Counted from the stretch's first letter, positions 22,674 to 34,121 are shown. The stretch is 64,000 nucleotides of DNA from Sepiola atlantica (GCA_963556195.1 OY744525.1:74252979-74316978), one strand, 5' to 3'. The notes: generated by a model not told the origin, from the letters alone. Translations and numbers: made by a program.

Positions 22674-22895
22674 TCTTCCTGGTTCATTTTATATTTTAAG
22701 TATATTAAATATTTAATTTGCTGTTTCTAATGTATTTCCATTGCGATTATTATTTTTTAACTGACTGATGGAGTAATATACGGTTGCATAATGAGGGGTT
22801 ATGCTTCCAATATTTTCTGAATATATGTTTCTTTTTAAATAATACTGAAATCTGATGCTTTTTCTTAAATGATTTCTCTATGTGATGTTGTAAAG

Positions 22896-22982
22896 GGCGC
22901 TGATGAACAGACAGTTTGTAGTGATCCGAACTATAATACAAAATAAAAATTTTCCAAATAGTCTTGGAAAGGATAATACGCC
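22896..22982 (+). ncRNA. extended hammerhead-like motif
   Basis: Plus strand: GGCG, CUGAUGA, about 55 nt of AT-rich sequence, GGAAAGGAUAAUA, then CGCC pairing with GGCG. Consensus of the four copies (480, 22896, 58093, 61336): GGCG-CUGAUGA-insert-GGAAAC-GAUCG-UA-CGCC, with a palindromic stem III and GUA site. A simple stem II is not evident in any copy. The repeat continues (atcgttgtgtttgaa, gaactgatataga) into (AT)n at 23034. Confidence 0.45.
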
Positions 22983-23029
22983 AAAAATCGTTGTGTTTGA
23001 ATTTTTGGAACTGATATAGATAATGTTCA

Positions 23030-23033
<4 letters not shown>

Positions 23034-23112
<79 letters not shown>

Positions 23113-23127
23113 ATGTGTGTGTGAAAC
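23034..23127. repeat. (AT)n(GT)n microsatellite
   Basis: AT run followed by GT run with one CGCAT interruption. Confidence 0.97.
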
Positions 23128-23325
23128 TGATGCACCTACATTGCCATTGTGTTAAATAGAAATGTGATTTTCGTAAATTAAAAACAACCTTTATTCGATA
23201 TCATGCGATTTGAACTTAACATTTGGGTTAACTACTATGGACCATAACTCCATTCAAAGAAATTCAGAGTGTTATCTAGTCAAGCAGACATCACAAAAAA
23301 AAACTATAACTTTTAATGGTATATA

Positions 23326-23636
23326 ACAATAATAAATAATAATAAATGTGGCTTATCTCTTCACTTTTCCTGCAGTTTCATGGTTTATCCAATCTTTGAA
23401 AGTGTTTTAATAAGTTTGTGAACATTTTTATACATTTGTAACATAAATTCAAACAGCCCAGTAAAAACGATTCTTAACCAAAGAAACAGTCGATTTTTAG
23501 GTCCGTTTGAATTTGTATTAGAATGTATAAATATTTTCAAGAATTGATGAAAACACTTTCAAAGACTGGATAAACCATGAAACTGCAGGAAAAGTGAAGA
23601 GATAAGCCAAATTTATTTTTATTTATTATTGTTATA
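23326..23636. mobile_element. foldback element, ~125 bp arms
   Basis: Arms (ggcttatctcttcacttttc, ctgcagtttcatggtttatc and so on, against the exact reverse order at 23560-23636) flank about 55 bp of unique spacer. It lies next to aacaataataaataat and its inverted copy. Non-autonomous DNA element or retroposon hairpin; no coding sequence. Confidence 0.85.
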
Positions 23637-23662
23637 ATGCTAGCTCTAGCTGAAAAGATATT

Positions 23663-23862
23663 GAGTTCCTATTTACTTGCTTCCTCACAAAGGCAGAGTT
23701 AGATACGAGGTCGGTTTTTAATGTGGGAAAAATCCAGCTCTCCAAAAAGGGATTGAAACAAAAATTAAAATTGTCTCAGTTTAGAAGGATTTCTTCTTCA
23801 CTGACAGAGGAGAGAAAAGATGAAGTTTTATGTCAGAACAGATACTACATTTTGCTCTTAGC
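23663..23862 (-). mobile_element. SINE with U2 snRNA-derived head, family B (copy B1)
   Basis: Minus strand 5' end gcaaaatgtagtatctgttc corresponds to nucleotides about 24-44 of U2 snRNA. The family B body follows (gtcagtgaagaagaaatcct, ttttggagagctggattttt, acattaaaaaccgacctcgt), then the 3' tail aggaagcaagtaaatagg. This is the most complete 3' end of the family in the window. Function: retroposon; no protein. Confidence 0.75.
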
Positions 23863-23939
23863 GAAAAAATAATATTGAGTCTTTAAAAGTCTGCTGCCTG
23901 TCTTTATTAAGCTTGTTTTCTCTCTTGAAATGTTGATTG

Positions 23940-24464
23940 TTATGCTATCACATTTTCGGTAGGGGAGATCACTGGCTTTTCGTACAAGAATTCTAGGTAG
24001 CCCATAATAGCAAATGTATAAGAATTTATGGATTTCCTTTACATGTGGTGATGAAACAGTGGTAATGGTTCTCAACTGCTGATAAAGCAGTCAGGTTTGG
24101 AATTACAGTTAGAAGCATCCACCCTCCTGAAGAGCCGTGATACGGCGGAACAGTTGTCTGTGGATGAACAAATGCATTTGCTCACCACCCCTTGTGGGTT
24201 GTACTCTCTAGTAGGAGAGATCACTGGCTCCTACTTTGTGTAAATGCATAACTCTTTAGAAAAGAATAAATTACTCTAGCTAGCCCATAATTGCAAATAT
24301 ATAAGAACTTATAAATTTTCCTTACACGTGATAGTGACAAATGGCACAGTGACAATGGTTCTTGAGTGTTGATGAAGCAGTCGAGTTTTGAATCACAGTT
24401 TAAAACACCCTACCTTTCTAGCCATGCAGAAGCGTCATGATACAGTAAAATAGCTGTCTGTGGA

Positions 24465-24465
<1 letters not shown>
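23940..24465 (+). repeat. local direct duplication, two ~230 bp units
   Basis: Unit 1 (about 23955-24172) and unit 2 (about 24210-24463) share, in order, gagatcactggct, tagcccataat.gcaaat.ta, aagaa.ttat..attt.cctta, atggttct..a.tg.tgat.aagcagtc and gctgtctgtggatga. They are diverged by many substitutions. The identity of the unit is unknown. Confidence 0.75.

Positions 24466-24468
<3 letters not shown>

Positions 24469-24506
<38 letters not shown>
24469..24506. repeat. (AT)n microsatellite
   Basis: About 38 bp of AT. Confidence 0.95.
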
Positions 24507-24507
<1 letters not shown>

Positions 24508-24508
<1 letters not shown>

Positions 24509-24652
24509 AATAAATAAATTTATATAAACATTAGAACAGCCTATGCAAATTAACGTGCGTTTCTGTGCTAGCGAACTTCCACAGAGCTTTCTACTAACTT
24601 GTGAGTTAATTTGCATAGGCTGTTCTAATGTTTATATAAATTTATTCATTTA
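24508..24652. mobile_element. foldback element, 46 bp arms
   Basis: Arms ending aacagcctatgcaaattaac and gttaatttgcataggctgtt are nearly perfect complements around a 53 bp loop. Likely a miniature inverted-repeat element. Confidence 0.88.
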
Positions 24653-24754
24653 TAAAGCTCTACTTTGTGTTGAGCACTTTTGAAAAAATATTGGTTTTAA
24701 GTTCATGTTATCAAGATATTTGAACTTAATTACATATATATATACATACTAGCA

Positions 24755-26139
24755 GAACCAACCAGTGTTGCCCAGGAATTAACAAGAATCCTATGTACAC
24801 CTGCTCTTAGCCTTGAACCCCATAATTACCATTTATATCTTCTTTTGAATTTCTAAAAAAAACGTAAGACATCGTCTTTGCTGCATATGGATGTCCAGCA
24901 CAAATGCAAATCACATGATATCATTGTAAAAAAAACTAATAAAAATATTTCCCCGAAAACTTTACTCTAAAAAAGTCGTATTTGATCTTGATAGGTCTGT
25001 ATTTTCAATTGCATCCCTGGTAAATGGAATTGTTAATTGAACCCTACTGATGCCAGATGTAATCGAAACAAAATTAAATTCCTTGAAAAATTGAACCATT
25101 ATTGAAACTAATTTGAACTTTCTAACTGTTAACATATCAGTTTCTAGAACAAACAAACTTTCGCTTTTATATATTAAATTCAGAATGTTCGCTATTTCTT
25201 TTACAAGAATAGCTTTCTTAACAAAAAGATAGATAGAACTATCTTTTTTGTCAGAATTATATGCCAAATATAGATCTGTGATAAAAACAAACGAATTTAT
25301 TCTCAATTGATTTAATCGATTTTCATATTTAATCCTGATCAATATTTTATTTTTTTAGTCATATTTAGAGGAAAGGTTTTTACCCCCTTAATCACATATA
25401 CTCTCACTCTAACCATCGACACCAGAAAAAAAGATACATTTTTTTTGTATTAGAGAGATAGAGAAGGAGAGAGATAGAGAGAGAGACATAATAATGTTTT
25501 AAATGATTAAACTATTAGAGTATTTTTATCTTTGTTTTATGTTTCTAGTATATACTTGAAAAATTCAACAAAGAAAAGAAATACTCTTCACAAATTCCAT
25601 TCATGAATATTTGGCCACGTGATCAAACAATCGTGCTTTCATTTCAGACATAAATAGCCATTTGTTCTTACTTCTTTGATTGACTTAAAAGAATTAAATA
25701 AATAAATTGGCATGTTTTCCGATTCGTACTCTTTATTTAATTCCTTTAAAATATGACCATTTTTGTATTCCTTTCGATGATGATGCGTTCTGATTGGCTA
25801 ACACTTTAAATACATTCACTCTGGAATTCTTCCTCGACTTATATCTTATCTTACAAATAAAATACAACAAAAAAATGAATATATCGTTTTCTGTGATCGT
25901 CTCATTTTTTTAATATTTTTTTTTATATATAAAAAGGGCATGGATTATTAGCAGCCAGCTTAGAGGGAGGAGAAGAAAGAAAGAGAGAGAGAGAGAGAGA
26001 GTGGTGGGGGCGTGCTGTTGGATCAGTTTAAATACTTGAAATTGTAATTTCAGCTTATCTTGGGTGGCCATGGGAGAATGGATATGACACCACCCTACTA
26101 ACCAAGTGAGTGTAGTTTCAAGTAATGTCAGAAATATTT
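24755..26139. other. AT-rich spacer with one repeat terminus
   Basis: Starts with actagcagaaccaaccagtg then ttgcccagg, a terminus of the CCGGGCAACG repeat family. The remainder shows no recognisable feature. The 126-codon minus ORF at 24962-25342 is AT-driven and matches nothing I know. A short (GA)n lies at about 25981-26001. Confidence 0.4.
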
Positions 26140-26430
26140 TTTTTTACTAATGAGTCACCGATTATCAAGGCCCGAAATCCATTCGATGATAAGGGTTTAT
26201 GTGTTTGTCAGGTGGTCAGTGAGATAAAACCCCTTTAGGATTGGAGATGATGGTTGAAACTGGCCAGAATTATATTATTTGAGAGGACAGCTCTGCAAGA
26301 ATTTGTTAACATTGGACTTGAAAACGACAATGCTGTAGTCAGCTGAGAAGCAACCCCGTGAAATTGTGTTCCACAGACGGATAGTTCTTGGAAACAAACT
26401 CTGCTAATGGAAGTTCCGTTTAGATCCAAG
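26140..26430 (-). mobile_element. CR1/Jockey-like LINE 3' fragment
   Basis: The minus strand, in two frames, reads RTIRLWNTI.RGCFSADYSIVVFKSNVNKFL, the C-terminal RT segment also seen at 33606-34030 and 34300-34590. A 3' UTR-like stretch (cccttatcatcgaatggatt) follows. Only the last ~40 codons remain. Confidence 0.75.
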
Positions 26431-26563
26431 TACACATAGAAAGAAAGAAGAAAGCAAAATTATTTACAGTGATATAATATTTTTTAATAATGGTTTAAAT
26501 GTTTAAAATATAATTGTAAACGTTTTATATTTTCATATTAATAACATTGCTAGACGACTTCTT

Positions 26564-26567
<4 letters not shown>

Positions 26568-26603
<36 letters not shown>
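26568..26603. repeat. (GT)n microsatellite
   Basis: About 18 GT units. Confidence 0.97.
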
Positions 26604-26604
<1 letters not shown>

Positions 26605-26639
26605 TTACTTAAGCATTGTATTTATTACAACTCTGAGAC

Positions 26640-28334
26640 TTAAGGGAATAGATGTATGGCTGAAACATCACATGAAAATTGAAGTTGGGAGGGGGGGGGA
26701 TATTACCTTTCACCAGCCAGACACAGTTGAGTGAAAAAGGGCAGAACAAGCTCTCAACTCCCCTCCCCCCTTCTCAGATTTATAGTATAGAGAAAAACAG
26801 ATCAGATAGAGAATTTTTGTCAATGTCTGGTGTTCCGGAACCCTACAAAGGAAAGATGTAAAAAAAAAACCTCAAAAAGCTCAGATCTCTTGTGTTGTAT
26901 GTCCGATCCCCAAAGAAAAATGACCACATGTGAACCTGTGAATGGCAACTGCGGCCAATCGGTCCAAAATGCCACCCTACAAGCCGCCGCCCCTGACCGC
27001 AACGTAGATTAATGTTCCACTTCTATTGAAATTCACGTGTGTTCATAAATAGAGCCAGTTATTCCATCAGAGAAAAATTGTATTAGCTCCCCCCATCACC
27101 ACCCATCTAACATTCAGTAAGCAAATTGGTAAGTTTATCTGTCGGGTGTTTTTTTTTTTTTGGGGGGGGGGGAAGGTGGTTGCTATTGTCCTCTATTTTC
27201 ACTTTTATGTATAACCTAACGTGATCTCTGTTTTCAACGAAAAATAAGAGAAGTAAAAAGAAGTTTCAGACCTCCAGGCTAGTTGACCTGTTTGCTAACA
27301 ATGAAGCTGCAATGAAGCGCGGGCTTCTTTGTGAGATGATGGGAGAGTGTCAATGTTTATGTGCGAAAATAATCGACGTTTGACTGTGATTGCAAACAAT
27401 TATCTCTCGATGGGAATACATCAGTTTAAAGTGGTGAGTTGTGAATGTTTCCATAGATTGTCTGTATATATTGGTATGTATTTGTGTGAGTGTATTTATT
27501 GGCTCGTACGATTCATATTGTATTTCTGTATATGTTAGTATACATGCACATGTACACAAAACAACTATATTACTCATACAGGCATACTCATATGTAAATC
27601 TGATAATTACTATTTCATGTATATACCCATATATTATATCATTATAAAATAATATATTATATGTGTAAGGTTAGTGGGAGAGAACCCCAGCAGTGCTCAA
27701 TTTTTAAGAAAAATAAAAAATAAGAGCGTAATATTTATTTATGTATGTATTACAGAAGATCAGAAAAACATCGGTACCGTCGGTTTCAAACACAAACAAA
27801 GGAGACCTATAATTGGTCTTTTTGTATTGGGGTCTCTTCAGTCTCTGTTTATGTCTCCCTCCCCGGTAGTGATAACAACCATTACATTTGCCATAAAAAA
27901 GGAAAGAAAAAACCTTCCTCTCATAGATCCATATTGTTTTTAAATCTTCATTAAGTTTTTTGTTTTATTTTTCTGTCAAAAACACAAAATAACCATTTTT
28001 AATTACTCAGGGATATATAATTGTTTTATTTGACCAATTGAGATTCCGCTTTTTCGTTTATTCCTTACATTTTATAACCAGTTTTAATAGGGGAATTCAT
28101 TTTCATTTTTATACTCATACAAAATCAAATTCCTTGACTTTGAATATCGAAAAGACCATATAAAATAACCTTTATGATGTTTTTTTTCCTAATTAAGAAA
28201 TGATGACTATGTTCATGCACAGTAAATTTTCTCAATATTGGAATATATCAAATAAAACCAGGAAAAATCATCATTTTGTTGTTGTTCACCAAATTACCAA
28301 AATGTGAAATGAAAATTGTTTCTTTGTTTTCAGC
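26640..28334. other. no supported feature
   Basis: Small ORFs on both strands between 26679 and 27954 have no motif or codon signal. A T-run/G-run lies at about 27149-27172. Confidence 0.45.
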
Positions 28335-28900
28335 TAGATTAATTGCTGCGCAGATTATTATGAATTTTGAAATATGTATTCTAGACAACATGGTGAGTAA
28401 CATGGGCACATTATTTTTTGTAAATGTTAACATTTAGAAGGTGCATATATATAAAAAAATATTTATGAAACGATCATTATGAATTTTTGAATATATATTC
28501 GTGGCAACATGGAGACATTATTTTTTTTTTTTTATAAACTTTACCATTTAGGGTGTGTACCCACACTAACTCGCACTCGCACCCCCACCCCCACCCCACA
28601 TCCCAAAAATGTTAAAATAAGTTAAATGTAAAAAAATTTAAATAGAGAAAAATAGTAATCTACATCAAATTTTGAGTTATATTAAGTAATACATTTTTAA
28701 AAGGATCAATGCATGCGTTTGGTAAAATCCTAAACTATTGAACTTATTATGAATTATGAATTAGGAAATATGTATTCTAGGCAATAGAGTGAGTAATGTG
28801 GGCACATTATTTATTTTTTGTCCATTTTATTATACAGGAGGGGGGGCACTGAAACCTTACCCCCACCCATCCATCCCCAAAAATATAAAAACATTGAAAT
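28335..28900 (+). repeat. three nested copies of an AT-rich repeat
   Basis: The words attatgaatttt.gaatat.tattct, ggcaacatgg.gagtaa and gggcacattatttttt recur at about 28356, 28475 and 28746. The middle copy continues through a C-rich patch and aaattttgagttatattaag as in 19200-19500. Tandem or nested insertion of one family. Confidence 0.7.
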
Positions 28901-29214
28901 TTAAAACGAATGCTATGTGTATTTCTTATACCCATCCTAGACGGGTATTATACTTGTATATATGTGTGGTGTGGGTGTGTATATAAAGAGAGAGAGAGAG
29001 ATATGTACTAGAAGAATACCTGTCCATTGATGAGTTTACAATATGTTTATTTTCTGTATTTATTTGTTTACATTTATTTGAAGAGATGACAGCCAGATAA
29101 TCTTGTTTATCATAAATGGTTCAGATTTAAAAAGTCGGTCCAGAATAGGGGAATTCATAAAAAGTAGGTACCTTCCGCAGCCTTTAGCCAGCTATTTTCA
29201 TACCGCCCTATATT

Positions 29215-29525
29215 CGCCTTAGTATAATTCTGGCAACCTAGGGGATGATTTGAACCATCAGACCCTTCCTTGTCAGAATGAGGTATGGTTCGGATTGATC
29301 CTACATGGCACACCCTCCCAAGCATTACTTCCTCCTTCGGGAGTGGGAGTTTGTTTATTGACGATTGCCAGAAGTACCACTACTGGGAATGTCAATGGGT
29401 CCATTTACAGCTATTTTTGTACCTGACAGGTGTTCTGCCTCAGAGGAATTCGTTTACCCTTGGTTTACTCCACCTTCTAGTTTTGTGCCACATCTTACTG
29501 CAGTGGAAAGCAAGTAAATCATGAG
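29215..29525 (+). mobile_element. SINE-like element, family C
   Basis: Shares with 55745-56075 the words gaggtatggttcg, ccctcccaagcatta.ttcct, ttggtttattg..gattgcc and ctatttttgtacctgac, and ends in the tail ttgtgccacatctt then ggaaagcaagtaaat. It is related to the U2-headed family A in the central part but has no U2 head. Confidence 0.65.
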
Positions 29526-29529
29526 GTAC

Positions 29530-30146
29530 TCTCCATACTATTTTTTCATGCAACTATAAAAAAAACAATAGCCTGAATGTCCCATATTGTAACTCTACTG
29601 CCAGCCAAAATGTACTTATCAACTGAATCCACTATTTCAGATGTGTGCTCATCATTGTGTGCCTACTTGGCCTGAATATTATCTCATATAGCAGTTCATA
29701 AACTGTAACATATCTCTTAAGACATTCTTCTTTCATTATTAAAAATAAATCTCTTTACTTTTATGAATAATATAAAAGTAAAGAGCTTTATTATCTTTAT
29801 ATCTAATTTACATACGTGTTTACAGTGTATACAGATACATGTATGTAAATTAGATGGCAATGCTGAAAAAATTACACTTTCTCTAAATGCCCACAGAGAT
29901 GTTAAAAACTATTAGAGAGTGGTTAAATCAACATAGAGTGGTAGGGGCGAGAGAAATACATAGATAGCTGAGTGAGAGAGAAATAGGTGACTTGTTCAGT
30001 TAATTATAAATTACTACTAATTAGAAAAATTAAAAGAAATTAAAAACATAACTCAATCCTAGAATTAAGGTATATTTTAGAATATATATTTTGTGTAATT
30101 ACAGTATGAAGAAAAAAAGCTTTAGAGAAACAGACGTCCAATGGTA

Positions 30147-30189
<43 letters not shown>

Positions 30190-31250
30190 TATATATAATT
30201 TGATGTCATATAAACCTCAGCAAATGCAGGAAACACATTTTCATAAATTCATCGAAAAGACAGTTTTTATCTGCATACAATTGTTTCGGCCTTCCTCAAT
30301 CACATATATCTTCATGATATACAGAATATATAAAATATGCAAAATATCAATTTCGAGGGTAAAAATTTTAACATCTTTTTCTTAATAGTAAAAAAAGTAC
30401 TAAAGAATTATAGTATTGATGCGGACCAAATAATGAACATTAAATGGGAATTAAATGAAAAAAAAAATTTCATTTCCCAGATAAATTTATTGAGAAAATA
30501 AATGCCGAAACAGATTTTTTAATGTAGCTTTTGTTTATAAAGCTATACCGGTCAATCAAATAGGGGGAATCACTGTTTATTATATATAAACCCATTGACG
30601 GTATTTGCATTTCTGTGATGGAACACGAGATGTTGTGATACAATTTAAATATTATCTTTAGAATACTAGACGTTCAGGCATGTGCGGACCTCCTGACCAC
30701 TATGTGCCTTAAATTTGCTTGTTTGTTGTAGTGTTTGTTTATTTCATCCGGTCCACTGTGACAAAAGTTTAGACAATAAGGCCGAATAAAATGCATGGAG
30801 ATACCAATGAGTAAAAGTAGATTTTATAGATGTTATATGTTGATTGTATATAATGTGTATTTGAGTTGTACCTTTAATGTTTAAAGAGATAAATAATGTG
30901 AAAATTACTACTATTATGAGTTTTTTTTAAGCAAAATAAATTATCTGAACATTTTTTAAAAGCCATAAATGTTAATGTTAGAAGATGTGATTGATTATTA
31001 CTTTGATGCACATCAATATCTGATTAAACGGTGTAGCGAAACTTGCATATCATACAAAATAAATATTTCCAGTGGAATAGGTGGCGGTAATAGTACATGT
31101 CAATGAGAGAGTGAAAACGCTGCCAATTTTTTTCTGGAGATAAAAAGAACCATTAAACTTAATATAGCCTACATTACTAACCCTTACGCATAGCAGCTGT
31201 ATTCCAAAATTTATAATTACCAGTTAATTGGTTTTGGAAATTAACCCCAC
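29530..31250. other. spacer with (AT)n at 30151-30186
   Basis: No coding sequence recognised. Around 30265-30330 the words gcatacaattgtttcggc recur from 19638-19660, probably another PLE-like terminal fragment. Confidence 0.45.
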
Positions 31251-31254
31251 ACAA

Positions 31255-31256
<2 letters not shown>

Positions 31257-31301
<45 letters not shown>
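31257..31301. repeat. (AT)n microsatellite
   Basis: About 45 bp of AT immediately outside the PLE remnant. Confidence 0.97.
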
Positions 31302-31304
<3 letters not shown>

Positions 31305-31329
31305 AGTTATGAAAATATATTTATGGCAA

Positions 31330-31385
31330 TTAAGCTACACAGAGGCTCCCGCATTTCATCCTCGGGGGGAATCTTCAGGCTAAAA
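31330..31385 (-). ncRNA. hammerhead-like motif in left PLE terminal repeat
   Basis: Minus strand: UUUUAGC, CUGAAGA, stem II UUCC...GGA, GAAA, a variable stem III region, GUGUA, then GCUUAA, which pairs with the UUUUAGC side except for one mismatch. Position 7 is A, which the consensus (CUGANGA) allows. A match to hammerheads reported from PLE terminal repeats. Confidence 0.5.
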
Positions 31386-32889
31386 TGTGTGGAGTTAGTT
31401 TTTCCGGTTTTTTTATATACACGACAAGCTAGTTAACTAATCAGATTCTTTGTAGTCCCTTTAGCCAATCGTTGGGCTTCCCACGAACAAAGGTCTGGTT
31501 ACTTTTACTTCCTATATCCTGTTCTATTGTTCTGTTTTCTATAGAGTGGCCTTTGTTTCTTTGTTGTGTCAACATAATGGGTGAACTTATTTTAACACTT
31601 GGTTCCTTGTATTTCTGTTTTAGGTTTTAGTTTTTAAATTGTTAGGTTTTAGTTTAGTGTAGTTTTTTTACTTACTTGTTTGTTTATTTATTTATGTATT
31701 GTTAGCCTAAGGTAAATTTAATTCTATGGAGGCAGCTGTTTGCTATCTCACTTTTACAGTTTAATAGATTTTTGGGGTCTTTAAAGTTTAGAATTTCAAA
31801 TTTTTCATTATATATAATCTACATGGGTCGTCTAAGTTTCTACATGTACTGGCCTGTCGTATTATTTTCCATTCAATTATTGGTGAGCGTCCATTTTCTT
31901 TGAGCTCCCAATAGTGGTTTGCTAGTGCTGTTTTAATTCGACGTTCTCTGTTTTTAAATGTGCTTTTGTGGTCATAATATCTGGTTTTAAAATCTAGGGA
32001 GGTCATACCCACGTAGTACTTCTTGTTATTCGGTTGTTCCTTGGCAAATATTGTGGCTTGGTATACAATACTTTTGGTTAGGCATTTATTTTGTAGTGGA
32101 CAAGTGTACGAGTTATGCAGTTACATCTTTTCTCTTCATTGCTAACTTTTTCGTTTCTATTCGGGTGGTTACTATTAGTGTTTGGTTTATTTCCATTTGT
32201 ATTGTTTATATTTTTGTTCTTCTTAGTCTTATTTTTGCTATATTTTTCACTTTTTTATGCAATTTGTTATTTTTTCTTCCTCTCTGCTGTTCTCTTTTAG
32301 TATTTTGTTATTGTGTGCCTTAATTATCATTTCTAGGTTTTCGCAGCAGCTGTAGGATAGTTTTAGGTTATTTTTATTGAATATTTTATGCAGTGGATTG
32401 GTTACGGGGAAGTGTTTTTCAATCAGATTTAGGAATTTTTTGCCCAGTTTAGTTTTTAGCGTCTGGTTGTAGGGCGGTGTATAGTAGATTATATTTCTTT
32501 TACTTTTATTTTTAATTTTGTTGTAATTATTAGTGTCCTGTTTCTTATATTTAATTTCGGTATTATGGTAACCACTATTTTTTAGAGCAGTATTGTAAAT
32601 GTTGCTTGATTTTTTAAAAACACTTTCGTTGCTACAATTATTGATAAGCCTACGTTTGATAGAATTCGGAATATGTTTTATGATTGATGGAGGGGGGGTG
32701 ATTAGACTTTGCGTTTACATATATTGTATTGCTATTATTTAACAGGACCTTTGTTCGTGGGAAGCCCAACGATTGGCTAAGAGAACAGCAAAGAATCTGA
32801 TTGGTTAACTAGCTAGCCGTGTATATAAAAAACCCGGCAAAACTAACTCCATACATTTTAGCCTGAAGATTCCCCCCGGGGATGAAACG
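31353..32889 (-). mobile_element. Penelope-like element remnant with inverted terminal repeats
   Basis: About 150 bp at the left (31353-31503) recur reverse-complemented at the right (32739-32889); shared words include ttcaggctaaaatgt, ggagttagttttt and gattggctaa with its complement. Enclosed on the minus strand is the C-terminal part of a PLE protein ending in a GIY-YIG nuclease domain. The catalytic RT core is not in this copy. Terminal repeats in inverted orientation and hammerhead motifs at the ends are known for PLEs. At 1.5 kb it is an internally deleted, non-autonomous copy. Confidence 0.85.
31788..32700 (-). pseudogene. PLE ORF C-terminus: RT thumb/linker plus GIY-YIG nuclease
   Basis: On the minus strand from about 32690 one frame gives HIPNSIKRRLINNCSNE, NIYNTALKNSGY, NIIYYTPPYNQTLKTKLGKKF, HFPVTNPLHKIFNKN and LKLSYSC to a stop near 32250. 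These match the conserved stretch between RT and nuclease in PLE proteins. After a frameshift, CPLQNKCLTKSIVYQA leads to KYYVGMTSLDFKTRYYDHKS, the YIG-type half of a GIY-YIG domain with its conserved Arg/Tyr and His, then FKNRERR, LANHYWELKE and IEWKI, ending LYIMKNLKF at 31788. In active elements the nuclease nicks target DNA. At least one frameshift and one stop make this copy dead. The last 74 codons are intact. Confidence 0.85.
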
Positions 32890-32890
32890 T
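32855..32890 (+). ncRNA. partial hammerhead-like core in right PLE terminal repeat
   Basis: Plus strand: UUUUAGC, CUGAAGA, stem II UUCCCC..GGGGAU, GAAAC. The 3' half diverges after GAAAC, so stems III and I cannot close. Mirror image of 31330-31385. Confidence 0.45.
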
Positions 32891-33097
32891 CATGGGGAAA
32901 GGGGAGAATTAAAGTCTATTTATGTCTATACAGGCGGAAATATTTTAGTAGGCTGTCATAACAGTGTTCAACAATTTAATTGGACTGAACTTTACATTAT
33001 GCATCAATTGGTAGACTAATTTTAATACTCTTAAAGGGCCCATCCTGTGTTAAGGAGGCTGTAAACAATATTATGATAAATATGTTTTAATTCTTAT

Positions 33098-33141
33098 CCA
33101 CATACACATGTGTTTCGTCCTTTTCCGGGAATCATCAGTGT

Positions 33142-33143
<2 letters not shown>
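33098..33143 (-). ncRNA. hammerhead ribozyme-like motif, family 1, second copy
   Basis: Identical architecture to 183-230: CCACA, CUGAUGA, stem II UUCC..GGA, GAAA, CACAUGUG, UA, UGUGG. Stem I here is CCACA/UGUGG and in the first copy CUACA/UGUAG: the fourth pair changes from U-A to C-G on both strands. The position closing stem II is U opposite C. A (GT)n has expanded directly upstream on this strand, replacing whatever preceded the motif. Confidence 0.62.

Positions 33144-33222
<79 letters not shown>
33139..33222. repeat. (GT)n microsatellite
   Basis: About 40 GT units with one CGT interruption. His/Thr minus-strand ORFs here are its translation. Confidence 0.97.
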
Positions 33223-33226
<4 letters not shown>

Positions 33227-33234
33227 GTGCATGA

Positions 33235-33500
33235 GTAGAAAAAATAATATAATAACGAAAGAATGAACAAAAAGATCCGCTGTTTCGGCATGCACGCACA
33301 CGTGTAAGATTTCCCGTAATCTCGTTTTTTTAATGTTTCTTAGACTTAAGAACATATTAGTGTTATTGTGTGCATATAGATATATCGATATGTACATATC
33401 CGCATATGTTGGTCACGTTATGATGGATCAGCTGAAACGAACGGAATTGCTGCAAAGCTGAATATGTGAAAGTAAGTCAGTTGAGATATAACATTTAGAG
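33235..33500. repeat. dispersed repeat shared with 20.4 kb
   Basis: Second copy of the 20400-20690 repeat, in the same orientation and again next to a (GT)n. Confidence 0.65.
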
Positions 33501-33605
33501 TTAATAGCTTGAGGGAAATCCTACCATGGAGCAGTGGTTAGCAAAATAGTCACGGAGGAGGCTATTCGAGTGAGCTCTCTTTGCTGAATGTGTTTTTTGT
33601 TTTTT

Positions 33606-34030
33606 TTTACTTAATAGTCACCACTTATCAAGGTCAGATGCCATTCGAGGATAAAGGTTAATAAGATGGGTTGATTGTGGTGACGGTTCTAGATAGGAAT
33701 CTGTTGACATTGGCTTTGAAGACGACCAAGTTGTAAGCTGCAGGGAAGCAGTCCTGTGGCAATGTGTTCCACAGATGGGAAACCCTTGCGAAGAAGCTCG
33801 GTTTCTAGAAATTCCACCTGACGCTAGGCACAGTGAGGAAGAAAAGAAAGTTTTTCTTCATTGCGGTAGAAGGATGAGTTCTTGCTGTGAATGTCTTACA
33901 AGGAGGAAACAGAGATTTAAGCTGTTTTCTGTTGGTGGCCTTGTGCCATACTAAACTGAACTTACTAAATATAGAGTATGACTAATTTTCATATTAGAAT
34001 ATCTGTTATATTACGTCTTACACATGGGTG
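33606..34030 (-). mobile_element. CR1/Jockey-like LINE 3' fragment
   Basis: The minus strand (33805 to 33693) reads SFFARVSHLWNTLPQDCF then AAYNLVVFKANVNRFLS, the C-terminal WNxLP...FK segment of CR1/Jockey-type RTs. It then runs into a 3' UTR to 33606. The upstream part to 34030 is shared with the next copy. Confidence 0.8.
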
Positions 34031-34077
34031 TATAAATCCTTTATAACCCGTGTCGATGCTCTCGTCGCTATCGTCGT

Positions 34078-34089
34078 CGCCATCATCAC

Positions 34090-34120
<31 letters not shown>

Positions 34121-34121
34121 G
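34078..34121. repeat. (CAT)n microsatellite
   Basis: About 13 CAT units between the two LINE copies. Confidence 0.97.

Noticed and set aside
24962..25342. 126-codon ORF (minus) as a gene
   Set aside because: AT-rich, no motif, no splice or promoter context. Length is unremarkable for a window this AT-rich.
33071..33397. 108-codon His-Thr-rich ORF (minus)
   Set aside because: Translation of the (GT)n tract; frame persists only because the repeat has no stops.
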